Part shown: one piece after another, positions 54,821 through 63,042 of the stretch
Position numbering within the stretch: position 1 is the first letter of the stretch
How the letters are laid out: each line of letters starts with the position of its first letter
Assembly (NCBI GenBank): GCA_945865565.1
Contig: CAMBEK010000003.1
Span: 248,001 to 312,000 of the forward strand
Direction: 5' to 3'
DNA length: 64,000 bases
Source: Pseudobacteriovorax antillogorgiicola
Lineage (GTDB): Bacteria; Bdellovibrionota_B; Oligoflexia; Oligoflexales; RGVZ01
Translations under genes and position numbers: made by a program
The notes under the pieces: generated by a model
The model's input: the letters and a program-made list of their open reading frames with translations, nothing else
What the model was told of the DNA's origin: nothing
Database searches by the model: none

Positions 54821-54855
54821 CGCCGGGTCAGCGGGAAACTCCCGTTGATCCGGCG
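54821..54855. terminator. Long hairpin between convergent lipoprotein genes
   Basis: A 15-pair stem (two of them G-T) with loop AAACT: CGCCGGGTCAGCGGG at 54821-54835 and CCCGTTGATCCGGCG at 54841-54855. It includes the stop codon and last codons of the leftward lipoprotein and lies 20 bases beyond the metzincin stop. Likely a shared terminator; no T run is present. Confidence 0.65.
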
Positions 54856-55844
54856 CCTTCTCCCGCCGCTGGTTGTTGTGGCAACAAGCCTTGGATAATA
54901 GACGCAATCATGTCAGCAGGAAGTGCCGTAATAAATTCTTGAGGAAGCATTTGCTCTCCGCCATCGGAGAACAGGAACGGCAAGAGAAAGCCATACGGCT
55001 TCAATTCCGGGACCTGGACAAAAATTGCTGCCGACAGAGAAGCGAGATCATTTGGACTGATGGAATCCGATTTCGCGGCAATCGTCGATAAATCACCAAA
55101 TAATTTTAGTGCCGTCTGACGCACGACACCCTTCTGAGGGTCGGTCAGCGCAAGACCGTTGTTGGTCAGTCTCCGAAGTGCATCCGCCTTTGCCACCAGG
55201 AAATCTGCCGCTGGATCAAACCCTTGCCCTAGAAGCACTGGCTTTGCATGGTTCATCGCAAAATCAATGGCTGATGATGCCACAAGACGGTGCTTGGATC
55301 CCGACGCAAGTTTCGGAATGACTTGAGTTTGAACAAGCAAGGCAAAAACGGGCAAATTAGAAATGACTTGCTCAAGTCGATTTGGTTTCAAATCGAAACG
55401 AACTTCTTTCGTTTCATTTTTAGCCTGGCTACTTTTGCAAACGACACTGAGTTCGATACCTTGCGCGCGAGCCTCGGATTCATTGTTCCTACAAACCGCC
55501 TCCAGCGGACCAACGTCCACATCGAAACACTTGGTGCGCTTCAATTCGCGCGGTTGACACTGAAGGCAAACTTTACGCTGGGACTGGTTGGCATCGAGCA
55601 AGCTTTTTTGCACGATAGCAATGATGCCGCTGATGCCGTCCGTGCTAATCGACTGATCCTGAACTTCATGACAAACGGAAGGAATTCCGGCACCGAGGTT
55701 AAATGCAGCAGCATTGCCGCTGCCGACTTGTCCTGATTGGCGTTCCACCTGCACAGACTTGCCACAAGACAAGATAAAAACGCATAACGTGATTGCAAGG
55801 TAAGCCACTCGCGGACGGTTGCCACCGGATCGCTTCGTAATCAT
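54828..55844 (-). CDS. Predicted lipoprotein with cysteine-rich N-terminal half
   Basis: A 338-residue protein with lipobox VFILSC (Cys27). Mature part: cysteines in PSVCHE, KVCLQCQP, KRTKCFD, EAVCRNN and SVVCKSS (about 58-140), then a helix-rich C-terminal half (about 150-320). No known family recognised. Third gene of a same-strand group of three lipoproteins. Its end is inside the shared hairpin. Confidence 0.68.
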   Translation of the reverse strand: MITKRSGGNRPRVAYLAITLCVFILSCGKSVQVERQSGQVGSGNAAAFNLGAGIPSVCHEVQDQSISTDGISGIIAIVQKSLLDANQSQRKVCLQCQPRELKRTKCFDVDVGPLEAVCRNNESEARAQGIELSVVCKSSQAKNETKEVRFDLKPNRLEQVISNLPVFALLVQTQVIPKLASGSKHRLVASSAIDFAMNHAKPVLLGQGFDPAADFLVAKADALRRLTNNGLALTDPQKGVVRQTALKLFGDLSTIAAKSDSISPNDLASLSAAIFVQVPELKPYGFLLPFLFSDGGEQMLPQEFITALPADMIASIIQGLLPQQPAAGEGAGSTGVSR

Positions 55845-55896
55845 AAAACCTCGGTATAGTTACCGGGCCTATCGGAATTTCAGGGGGAAAAACTGA

Positions 55897-56817
55897 CTAG
55901 AGGCCCTCAAAACGCGTGGCTTCAAACTCGATACGAACGCGACCAGCCCAAAGATCTCTAATAATCCCGAAGACTTGACCGCCGCCAGAGCCTCCACCAC
56001 CAAAAATTCCGCCGGCACCTCCGAGGCTGCTTTGGGATGAATCCTGAGAAATGAAACTGCTGACGTTGCCTTGAATCACAAATTTAGGAATGACCAACGG
56101 GCGGGCATTCCAAAGCATCTCAATCCGGTCGAAAATCATCGCATCACTTTTTGGAATTCCATCATAACCAGATGAGGTCATTTCCCAGTGCAGGATTCGG
56201 TCAAAGCGTTTACCGAGAAAAGACGAGTCGTACCGTTCATTGACGCCGATCACGCGCACGACAGTTGTTCCAGTTGAGTTGACCGTTTTACCTGTCTCTG
56301 GATTTTTCCAGGTTGCCTGATGCTGGCTCGTCTGGTTCAAGCCAATAAATGGTGCTGTATCTTGCACCATTGGCCCAAGAATAAGCGGCTTGGGAGGATT
56401 AAAAGCAACTCCACTGATGGTCCTGACACGGATCATCAAACCATCCGCCAAGACATCAATTTCGGGGGCAGAGTTTCCTGAAAGCCCGCGGAGCATCCGA
56501 CCAAAGTCGATCTTCTGGCCGACACAAATCATCCCACCATTGGCAGGACCAAATCCCAGATTACTCATAAGTTCCAAATCAACGGCACCGGAACAAAGCT
56601 CCGCGCCAGACTGGCCGAACACCCTTACCCGGTAGGTCGCGGTTGCAATTGAAACAGGAACATAAGGCGCAGGTCGCGCCGATTCTGTGTTGTTGTGAGC
56701 CCGAATACTACGTGCTGAAGGATCCAGGAAAACATCGTCATCCTTATTATGGCAGCCACTTCCAACCAGTAGCAGTACTGCCAATAAAATCCTTGATGTG
56801 ACATTCATAAAATTCAT
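55897..56817 (-). CDS. Predicted lipoprotein, beta-rich
   Basis: A 306-residue protein with lipobox LVGSGC (Cys22), strand-rich sequence and two probable disulfide cysteines (ELCSGAV, GMICVGQ), ending in a Gly-rich loop (GIFGGGGSGGG) and final strands RVRIEFEATRFEG. Role unknown; no recognised domain. Starts three bases after the upstream gene's stop, so it is in the same transcript. Confidence 0.68.
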   Translation of the reverse strand: MNFMNVTSRILLAVLLLVGSGCHNKDDDVFLDPSARSIRAHNNTESARPAPYVPVSIATATYRVRVFGQSGAELCSGAVDLELMSNLGFGPANGGMICVGQKIDFGRMLRGLSGNSAPEIDVLADGLMIRVRTISGVAFNPPKPLILGPMVQDTAPFIGLNQTSQHQATWKNPETGKTVNSTGTTVVRVIGVNERYDSSFLGKRFDRILHWEMTSSGYDGIPKSDAMIFDRIEMLWNARPLVIPKFVIQGNVSSFISQDSSQSSLGGAGGIFGGGGSGGGQVFGIIRDLWAGRVRIEFEATRFEGL

Positions 56818-56820
56818 GGT

Positions 56821-57690
56821 TCAGTCCAATTTGATCAGTGCATCGAGTCCAGCTTTAATTCCCACTGCAAGCGCATAGGTGACCTGCTCTGCCACCAACC
56901 GGTCAGCACCGAAGGAGTTGATATGCAGATCAACCACCATGTCCACGTATACGTCTTCGCCAAAAGGAATGATCAGAACGACAGCATTCATCCGTTTCAA
57001 CAGAGACTTTTCGAAAGGACTATCTTCGCGTGTGTTGACCTCAAGGGCGATGGAATCATTAAATATTCTTCCCTCCGTCACAAACACGTTCTGGATTGTG
57101 ACTGCTCCGCTGCCGTTGAGTTCAATTGCAGAATTCAGCCTGGTTCCAGACTCATCAATGGTCGTCTTTTTTATCTCAGTAAATCCCAGGCGAAGGATGT
57201 CGCTTTCTGCCGCCGATGCATTCATGTGGGGCAGGATGGCGCTCGTTCCGTTGACCTCAGCATTTCGGATTGCGCGGATCAGTTTCTGGGTGAGGCCCAA
57301 CATTGAATGATTTAGCCAAACTTGCCCGCGCGTCTGGACGTACAACACTGGATTGGAATCATTCGACTGTTCCGACACCAGTTTTTTTTGATCTATCTTT
57401 ACGAACTCAAGCTCTTTTGATTGGGATAACTCTTGGGGTTTTTCATCGACTGCCATGCACTGGGCCAAAGTCAATTTAACCGAACGCAAAGAAGGAGCCT
57501 CTGTCGCATCCGCAAGCTGCTCACAAAGGCCAGAGGCCACCTCACGAAGTTTTTGAGGCTCCCGCTGAAACATGCCTACAACATCCGATGCTTTTTTAGT
57601 CGGTGCACCGCAGCCAAAGGGAATCGCCGCCGCAAGAAGCAGGGCAAACCCAAAATTTTTCAAAACCTGGTGCCTCACGGCAACCCCCAT
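56821..57690 (-). CDS. Predicted lipoprotein, first of a three-gene group
   Basis: A 289-residue protein with signal (about 10-26) and lipobox IPFGC (Cys27). The C-terminal part has long amphipathic strands (VVLIIPFGEDVYVDMVVDLH). No family recognised. Three lipoprotein genes follow one another here on the minus strand, which suggests a complex at the outer membrane; that is inference. Confidence 0.66.
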   Translation of the reverse strand: MGVAVRHQVLKNFGFALLLAAAIPFGCGAPTKKASDVVGMFQREPQKLREVASGLCEQLADATEAPSLRSVKLTLAQCMAVDEKPQELSQSKELEFVKIDQKKLVSEQSNDSNPVLYVQTRGQVWLNHSMLGLTQKLIRAIRNAEVNGTSAILPHMNASAAESDILRLGFTEIKKTTIDESGTRLNSAIELNGSGAVTIQNVFVTEGRIFNDSIALEVNTREDSPFEKSLLKRMNAVVLIIPFGEDVYVDMVVDLHINSFGADRLVAEQVTYALAVGIKAGLDALIKLD

Positions 57691-57834
57691 TCAAGTCCAA
57701 CGTAGGCCTTGATCAAGGGGTGTTATGCAAGAAGCGGGCGCAGTAGTACGCGTCGTATACACTAATTTAGTTAATAGTTATGGGGATTTGAATTTAGACA
57801 AAAAAGGTCGTGTGGAAAACTGTCAACTTTTTGG

Positions 57835-59289
57835 TCAGTCCCTGGGCATTTTCAGCAATGCCGCCAATGCCGCATCCTGCTGGCCGCGCAAAAATGACAC
57901 GGACGGTTGGGCCTTCCCTGAAATTCCGTTTTCGAGCACGGCAAAAGCCACCAGCCCATGTTTGGGGTGCTTTAAAAAACCAGCGAGGCAAGACACGGTG
58001 ATTGGCTCACTCAACGTTCCGGACTTTGCCCGGATCATGCCGCCAACCTGTTCGCGATCCGATCCCTTCATGCGTTTTTTCAGGGAACCTTCCCACCCAT
58101 AAGACGGCAGGCTTGCAAGAAAATCCGGAAAGATCGCCATATCTTTTTCAACGTGCAGCAAAAGGCGGACAATGTCGTCTGCGCTCAAACGATTTTCAAT
58201 GGAAAGGCCCGAGCCATTTTCAATCGCAAACCCGCCACTGAGTCCGACCTCTTGCGTCAAATATTCACGCAACACTTTCGCTCCGCGATCCAACGATCCC
58301 GGCTGAGACCCACCAGCAGCAAAACGCTTGGTCAGCATGTCGCCAATAAAATTGTTGGAATACGTATTCAGGCCACTGACAATGCGGCGCATGTCATAGG
58401 AGGGAACGGTGAGCAGCGTGCGCTCATCCCCGGAAGCTTTGCCGGTCCTGACGCGCCCAGTTGTGGTAATGCCCGCGTCTTTCAGGAAAGCTCGCAAATA
58501 TTCTCCGGCCAAGCGACCTGGATTTACCATGGAGCGATATATTTTCTTTGGTTCACTGTCTGCTGCGATATTGCCCGATACGCGCAAAACTGGTGTCTGC
58601 CCCTCTGATCCGATCCGTGCCGCCGCCAGTTTGGAATCACTCCCCGGTGGCGTCGTCTTTGCCGAACTCTCGATCTTCAGGCCGTCTAAATCAACAGGGT
58701 CTGTGTGAACCAGGGCTGCGGAGCCAGATTTTTCTGCAGGGCTGATGGTAATGGCGACCGTATTGAAATTGACGGCAAAAGCACTGACTGGCGAGTCGTA
58801 GGCGTTGGAAGAGGATCTGGCACCTTCCTCGCGACTTTCATCTCTTGTTTCCGCGTCAAAAAGCGAATTGTCGATGACGATGTCGCCGTCGATTTGATTG
58901 ATTCCCATGGCCCGTAAATCAGCAGCCACCTGCCACATCTTTTCCGAGATCAGTAGCGGATCACCATCACCCACAGCAAATAAATTCCCAGATATCACGG
59001 CTCCCTTGCGCTGCCCCGAATGGAGAAACCTCGTTGTAAACGTGTGGGCCGGGCCAAATTTACTAAGAGCGGCTGCCGCAGTGACGAGCTTGGTTACCGA
59101 AGCCGGGGAAAGTCGCAGTTGAGGTTCATATTGATAAATCACCGATCCATCAGAGACACGAACAAACTTGACACTCTGTCGCACCGCATTGTTTTTAGGT
59201 TCAAAGTGCTTTGCCAAAGGCGCAGGTTTAGCCGCAGCAACTTGCATCAGGCCCAGGAATAGCAGGGTCGAGAAGGATGTCGCACGCAC
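57835..59289 (-). CDS. dacB: D-alanyl-D-alanine carboxypeptidase/endopeptidase (PBP4 family)
   Basis: S13-family penicillin-binding protein trimming peptidoglycan stems and cross-links. After the signal (about 1-20), SxxK is S64-K67 in SPASVTKLVT, SxN is in TYSNNFIGDM and KSG in RAKSGTL. 484 residues. The GTG start is taken five bases after the upstream gene's stop; the frame farther upstream runs through that gene. It pairs with the S11 peptidase gene upstream. Confidence 0.9.
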   Translation of the reverse strand: MRATSFSTLLFLGLMQVAAAKPAPLAKHFEPKNNAVRQSVKFVRVSDGSVIYQYEPQLRLSPASVTKLVTAAAALSKFGPAHTFTTRFLHSGQRKGAVISGNLFAVGDGDPLLISEKMWQVAADLRAMGINQIDGDIVIDNSLFDAETRDESREEGARSSSNAYDSPVSAFAVNFNTVAITISPAEKSGSAALVHTDPVDLDGLKIESSAKTTPPGSDSKLAAARIGSEGQTPVLRVSGNIAADSEPKKIYRSMVNPGRLAGEYLRAFLKDAGITTTGRVRTGKASGDERTLLTVPSYDMRRIVSGLNTYSNNFIGDMLTKRFAAGGSQPGSLDRGAKVLREYLTQEVGLSGGFAIENGSGLSIENRLSADDIVRLLLHVEKDMAIFPDFLASLPSYGWEGSLKKRMKGSDREQVGGMIRAKSGTLSEPITVSCLAGFLKHPKHGLVAFAVLENGISGKAQPSVSFLRGQQDAALAALLKMPRD

Positions 59290-59294
59290 CAGCG

Positions 59295-60248
59295 TCAGAG
59301 GGACGCGTCCTTGAGGGGCGCATCGCTGTTGCGGGACTGGTTTGGCTGCTTGATCCCGTTGAGCGCGGCCACAGTATTGTTTTTCTTGAGCCATTGATAA
59401 ATCCGTCGTACGTCAGCAAAACGTGTCAGTTTACCCTCTGCCCCCATCAGCACCATGCCCAGGTCTCCGTGCTCAACGGTCCGCAGAGCAACAGCAAGGC
59501 AGTACCGCGCCAGATTGGTGAAACCCGTCTTCCCGCCGATCACACTGAAATCCTTGCTTTGCAGCAAACGGTCGGTGTTACGAATTTCATAACGCTGGAT
59601 TCTTTTTCCGCCCGGCAGGTGGGCTGTCATCCAATAGGAACGCTTGGCCATGATAGCCTGCAAACGCGGTCTTTTGGTAACTTCCTGGAGCATCAGGGCA
59701 ACTTCGTGGGCCGTGGAAACATTATTGGGAGACAAGCCCGTCGGTTCCGCGAAGACGGTCTTCGCCAGACCTAATTCGCGGGCACGCGAGGTCATGCGTT
59801 CGCCAAGTTGAAGAGGAGTCATGCCACAGGCTTCGGCCAGGGCGGGAAACGCCCGGTTGTCACTGCGCATGAGGGCCGCGTGCATCAGATCCTCGACCGA
59901 GAATTTCCAGCCGGTCTTGAGCTTCGAGGAATCCCCGCCACGGGCGGCCTCGCGGTTTTCTGGCGACATCTCATGGAGAGAATTCCAGTCAATTTTGCAT
60001 TCGTCGTCGATCACAAAGCTGGCAAACATCTTGGACAGGCTGGCGATGGGACGAACTTCGTCGGCATTGCGTTCGTACAAGATCTTGCCTTGATCCCAAG
60101 ACAAAACGACCACGCTGGGACTCTTGACGTCGGGGCGAGAGGCACCAAAAGCCGGCGAAAACGGCAAAGCCACAGCCGACGCCAAACCCACGAGCAGCGC
60201 GGGTATCGTCAGCGAATGCAATGCCGCTGCAAAAAATTTGCACAACAT
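59295..60248 (-). CDS. D-Ala-D-Ala endopeptidase/carboxypeptidase (S11 family)
   Basis: A 317-residue serine peptidase of the PBP7/DacA family: signal (about 5-36), SxxK in ASLSKM (S70, K73), SDN in MRSDNRAFPAL and KTG in IGGKTGFTN. The ATG at 60248 has AAGGGG upstream. Acts in the periplasm on peptidoglycan. Followed by dacB after five bases, so two wall-trimming enzymes are coexpressed. Could be called pbpG, but assignment within S11 is not certain. Confidence 0.89.
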   Translation of the reverse strand: MLCKFFAAALHSLTIPALLVGLASAVALPFSPAFGASRPDVKSPSVVVLSWDQGKILYERNADEVRPIASLSKMFASFVIDDECKIDWNSLHEMSPENREAARGGDSSKLKTGWKFSVEDLMHAALMRSDNRAFPALAEACGMTPLQLGERMTSRARELGLAKTVFAEPTGLSPNNVSTAHEVALMLQEVTKRPRLQAIMAKRSYWMTAHLPGGKRIQRYEIRNTDRLLQSKDFSVIGGKTGFTNLARYCLAVALRTVEHGDLGMVLMGAEGKLTRFADVRRIYQWLKKNNTVAALNGIKQPNQSRNSDAPLKDASL

Positions 60249-60437
60249 GTCAGGCCCCTTTGGTCTTTCCAACCATCCTATATTGATATCGGCCAGTCAG
60301 CCAACCAGATTAAGACCTGACTATTTTTTGAACAGAACCTTCGGAACATGCTGAAAGTCCTTATCAATCGCCACTCATTTCTCTATCCTCCAAAAAGAAT
60401 TTCAGGCAAAAACGCCGGGAAATAGGGGTACGAATAA
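60249..60437. promoter_or_regulatory. Divergent region between S11 peptidase and trxB
   Basis: These 189 bases hold the starts of two divergent transcripts. No convincing -35/-10 pair or palindrome was seen. Confidence 0.3.
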
Positions 60438-61358
60438 ATGTCTACCAACGAAGTCACCATCATCGGTACCGGCCCGGCCGGACTTACCGCGGCTATATAT
60501 GCGGCGCGTGCTGCCTTGAACCCAGTTGTTTATGCCGGTGTACAGCACGGCGGGCAATTGACCACGACCACCGAGGTGGAAAATTGGCCGGGTTTCGAGC
60601 ATGGCATTCTCGGCCCAAAACTCATGACAGATATGACGGCCCAGGCAGAACGCTTCGGCACAAAGATCAACTACGAGGAAATCACGAAAGTCGACTTTTC
60701 TTCCCAGCCGCTTAAACTTTGGGCCGGCGATCATCTGATCGAGTCCAAGACCGTGATCATTGCCACGGGGGCAACAGCGAAAACCCTTGGGCTCAAGAGT
60801 GAATCAAAATTAATGGGCCGCGGTCTTTCGACTTGCGCCACCTGTGATGGGTTTTTCTATCGCAACAAGCGCGTCGTTGTGGCCGGCGGCGGTGACTCTG
60901 CAATGGAAGAAGCTAATTACCTTTCGAAAATTTGCTCTGAAGTGATCCTGATTCACCGTCGCAACGACTTCCGAGCCTCAAAAATCATGGCGGAACGGGC
61001 GCGGGCCAACCCAAAAATAAAAATCATGACCCCGTGGATTGTTGAAGACACCATCTCCGACGAGACTGGGCTCACCGGCCTTAGGTTGAAGCACGCAGAA
61101 ACGGGCGAAACCAAAGACCTTGAAACAACTTCCTTGTTCATGGCGATCGGTCACAAGCCCAATTCAGACTTGTTCAAACCGTGGGTCGACACCGATTCCC
61201 ACGGCTACATCAAAACGACAAATCACACAGCGACGAAGACACCAGGTGTTTTCGCGGCCGGCGACATTGCAGATCCTCTGTTCAAGCAAGCGATCACCGC
61301 CGCGGGCCTTGGATGCCAAGCTGCAATTCAGGCCTCTAAATTTCTGGAAGGGCACTGA
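60438..61358 (+). CDS. trxB: Thioredoxin reductase
   Basis: FAD enzyme using NADPH to reduce thioredoxin. FAD motif GTGPAGLTAAIYAARA, redox-active CATC (C133, C136), NADPH motif VVAGGGDSAMEEA and C-terminal GVFAAGDIADPLFKQAITAA. 306 residues, typical. mrp follows two bases after its stop. Confidence 0.96.
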   Translation: MSTNEVTIIGTGPAGLTAAIYAARAALNPVVYAGVQHGGQLTTTTEVENWPGFEHGILGPKLMTDMTAQAERFGTKINYEEITKVDFSSQPLKLWAGDHLIESKTVIIATGATAKTLGLKSESKLMGRGLSTCATCDGFFYRNKRVVVAGGGDSAMEEANYLSKICSEVILIHRRNDFRASKIMAERARANPKIKIMTPWIVEDTISDETGLTGLRLKHAETGETKDLETTSLFMAIGHKPNSDLFKPWVDTDSHGYIKTTNHTATKTPGVFAAGDIADPLFKQAITAAGLGCQAAIQASKFLEGH

Positions 61359-61360
61359 TC

Positions 61361-62545
61361 ATGGGAATCATGGACCGTATTACCGAACGTTTTACTTCCA
61401 AGGGCGCTCCGAAGCAGTCCGTGACTCTCGATGAAGCAGCTGTGCTAAATGCGCTGCGTGTGGTCCAGGATCCGGACTTGCACAAAGACATCGTCACGCT
61501 GGGCTTTGTACGCAATGTGAAAATCAGCGTCGTCGCAGGTGGCCTTGAAGGCCAACATGAAGTGAGCCTTGAGGTGAATCTGACGACTCCCGCCTGCCCG
61601 GTTAAGGAACAACTGAAAACCCAATGCGAGGAAGCCCTGATGGCTTTGCCTGGCGTCGGCAGCACCAAAGTCACGATGACGGCTTCCACCCGGGGCGCAC
61701 TTCCACTGAACACGGGTTCGCCCGTCGCGGCTTCCCTTGGCCAGGTAAAAAACATCATTGCCGTTGCCAGCGGCAAGGGCGGCGTCGGTAAGTCAACGAC
61801 GGCCGTGAATCTTGCGTGGTCCCTTGCAAAGTCAGGCTCCAAGGTTGGCCTGCTTGATGCCGACATTTACGGACCTTCGATCCCTCTGATGACACACCTC
61901 AAGGACAGCGCGACCGCTGCCGGTACGTTGGTTGATCCTCCTCAGGTGGACGGCGTGAAAATCATGTCGGTTGGTATGTTTGGCCAAGGCGGAAAGGCCA
62001 CCATCATGCGTGGGCCAATGGCGGCTGCCGTCATCAAGCAGTTCCTGTCGCAAGTTGCTTGGGGCGAACTCGATTATCTGGTCATTGATTACCCGCCAGG
62101 CACGGGCGACATCCAGTTGACGATCTCGCAGACGGCGCCCGTAACGGGGGCGGTGATTGTCACGACACCGCAGGAAGTTGCGCTGATTGACGTACGCAAA
62201 GCGATCTCAATGTTTGAAACGTTAAAGGTGCCGGTTCTTGGCGTCGTGGAAACGATGAGTCACTTCATCTGTGACGGGTGTGACAAAAAGCACTTCATCT
62301 TCCGCGAGGGTGGGGGAGCCCGCGTTGCCAGCGAGCATGGTGTGGCCTTCTTGGGTGAGATTCCGATGGATCAAGGCCTCGTTCAGGCCTCAGATGAAGG
62401 AAAACCCTATGTCTCCAGTCATCCAAAATCACCCGTTGCCAGGGCATTTGCCAGTGTGGCAGGTGCTGTTGCTTCGCAGGTTTCAATACTTCACGCCGAA
62501 AATAAAAATGTGCTCCAGCACTTCAGTCTTGATTGGGTCCATTAA
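61361..62545 (+). CDS. mrp: Iron-sulfur cluster carrier protein Mrp/ApbC
   Basis: P-loop ATPase that holds and transfers Fe-S clusters. N-terminal MIP18 (DUF59) domain (about 20-105, DPDLHKDIVTLGFV), then deviant Walker A ASGKGGVGKS (136-145), DADIYGPSIP and the cluster-binding CDGC near the C-terminus. 394 residues. It sits between trxB and a DUF971 gene that often accompanies it. Confidence 0.95.
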   Translation: MGIMDRITERFTSKGAPKQSVTLDEAAVLNALRVVQDPDLHKDIVTLGFVRNVKISVVAGGLEGQHEVSLEVNLTTPACPVKEQLKTQCEEALMALPGVGSTKVTMTASTRGALPLNTGSPVAASLGQVKNIIAVASGKGGVGKSTTAVNLAWSLAKSGSKVGLLDADIYGPSIPLMTHLKDSATAAGTLVDPPQVDGVKIMSVGMFGQGGKATIMRGPMAAAVIKQFLSQVAWGELDYLVIDYPPGTGDIQLTISQTAPVTGAVIVTTPQEVALIDVRKAISMFETLKVPVLGVVETMSHFICDGCDKKHFIFREGGGARVASEHGVAFLGEIPMDQGLVQASDEGKPYVSSHPKSPVARAFASVAGAVASQVSILHAENKNVLQHFSLDWVH

Positions 62546-62851
62546 ATGGAAAACATCCGCGTCCAAGACATCACCCAGTTGGATCCAAAGACCCTTGGCA
62601 TCCTGTGGACTGACGGCAAAAAATCGGCCCTTGATGTGGTCTTGCTGCGGCGCAAATGCCCGTGTGCGGCCTGCATTGACGAATGGTCGCACGAACCGCG
62701 CCTGAAGCCAGAAGATGTGAAGGACACCGTTCGCCCCGTTAAGATCGAATCTGTTGGCCTCTATGCGCTGACCATCCATTTTAACGACGGCCATCGGACT
62801 GGCATCTACACCTTCAAATACCTTCGCGAGCTGGCACCACTTCTGAATTGA
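62546..62851 (+). CDS. DUF971 domain protein
   Basis: A 101-residue protein of the DUF971 family, related to the N-terminal domain of gamma-butyrobetaine hydroxylase. LGILWTDGKKSALDVVLLRR, CPCAACIDEW and HFNDGHRTGIYTFKYLREL are the family blocks. The Cys cluster suggests metal or Fe-S binding, in keeping with its position directly after mrp (starts on the base after the mrp stop). Confidence 0.9.
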   Translation: MENIRVQDITQLDPKTLGILWTDGKKSALDVVLLRRKCPCAACIDEWSHEPRLKPEDVKDTVRPVKIESVGLYALTIHFNDGHRTGIYTFKYLRELAPLLN

Positions 62852-62952
62852 TGGAAACTCGCAATTTCACCTTCGCGCCCGCCCAGGACGGGGGGCCCTT
62901 GCGGCTTGTTGATTTGTACCATAACTACACTTCCGCCAGAGAAATCAGCTGA
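62851..62952 (+). CDS. Possible short ORF, perhaps the first half of a frameshifted gene
   Basis: A 33-codon frame begins at an ATG overlapping the DUF971 stop (TGATG) and reads METRNFTFAPAQ onward to a TGA at 62950. Skipping one base at AGCTGAC opens a second charged frame (EVIHISPDSDDLHLR) to about 63075. It may be a small real gene, a broken gene or chance. Confidence 0.3.
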   Translation: METRNFTFAPAQDGGPLRLVDLYHNYTSAREIS

Positions 62953-63042
62953 CTCCAGCCAGGACTTTCCCGAAGTCATTCACATTTCCCCTGATTCTGA
63001 CGATCTTCATCTGCGGATCATCAAGAAAGGGGGCGGCAGGGC

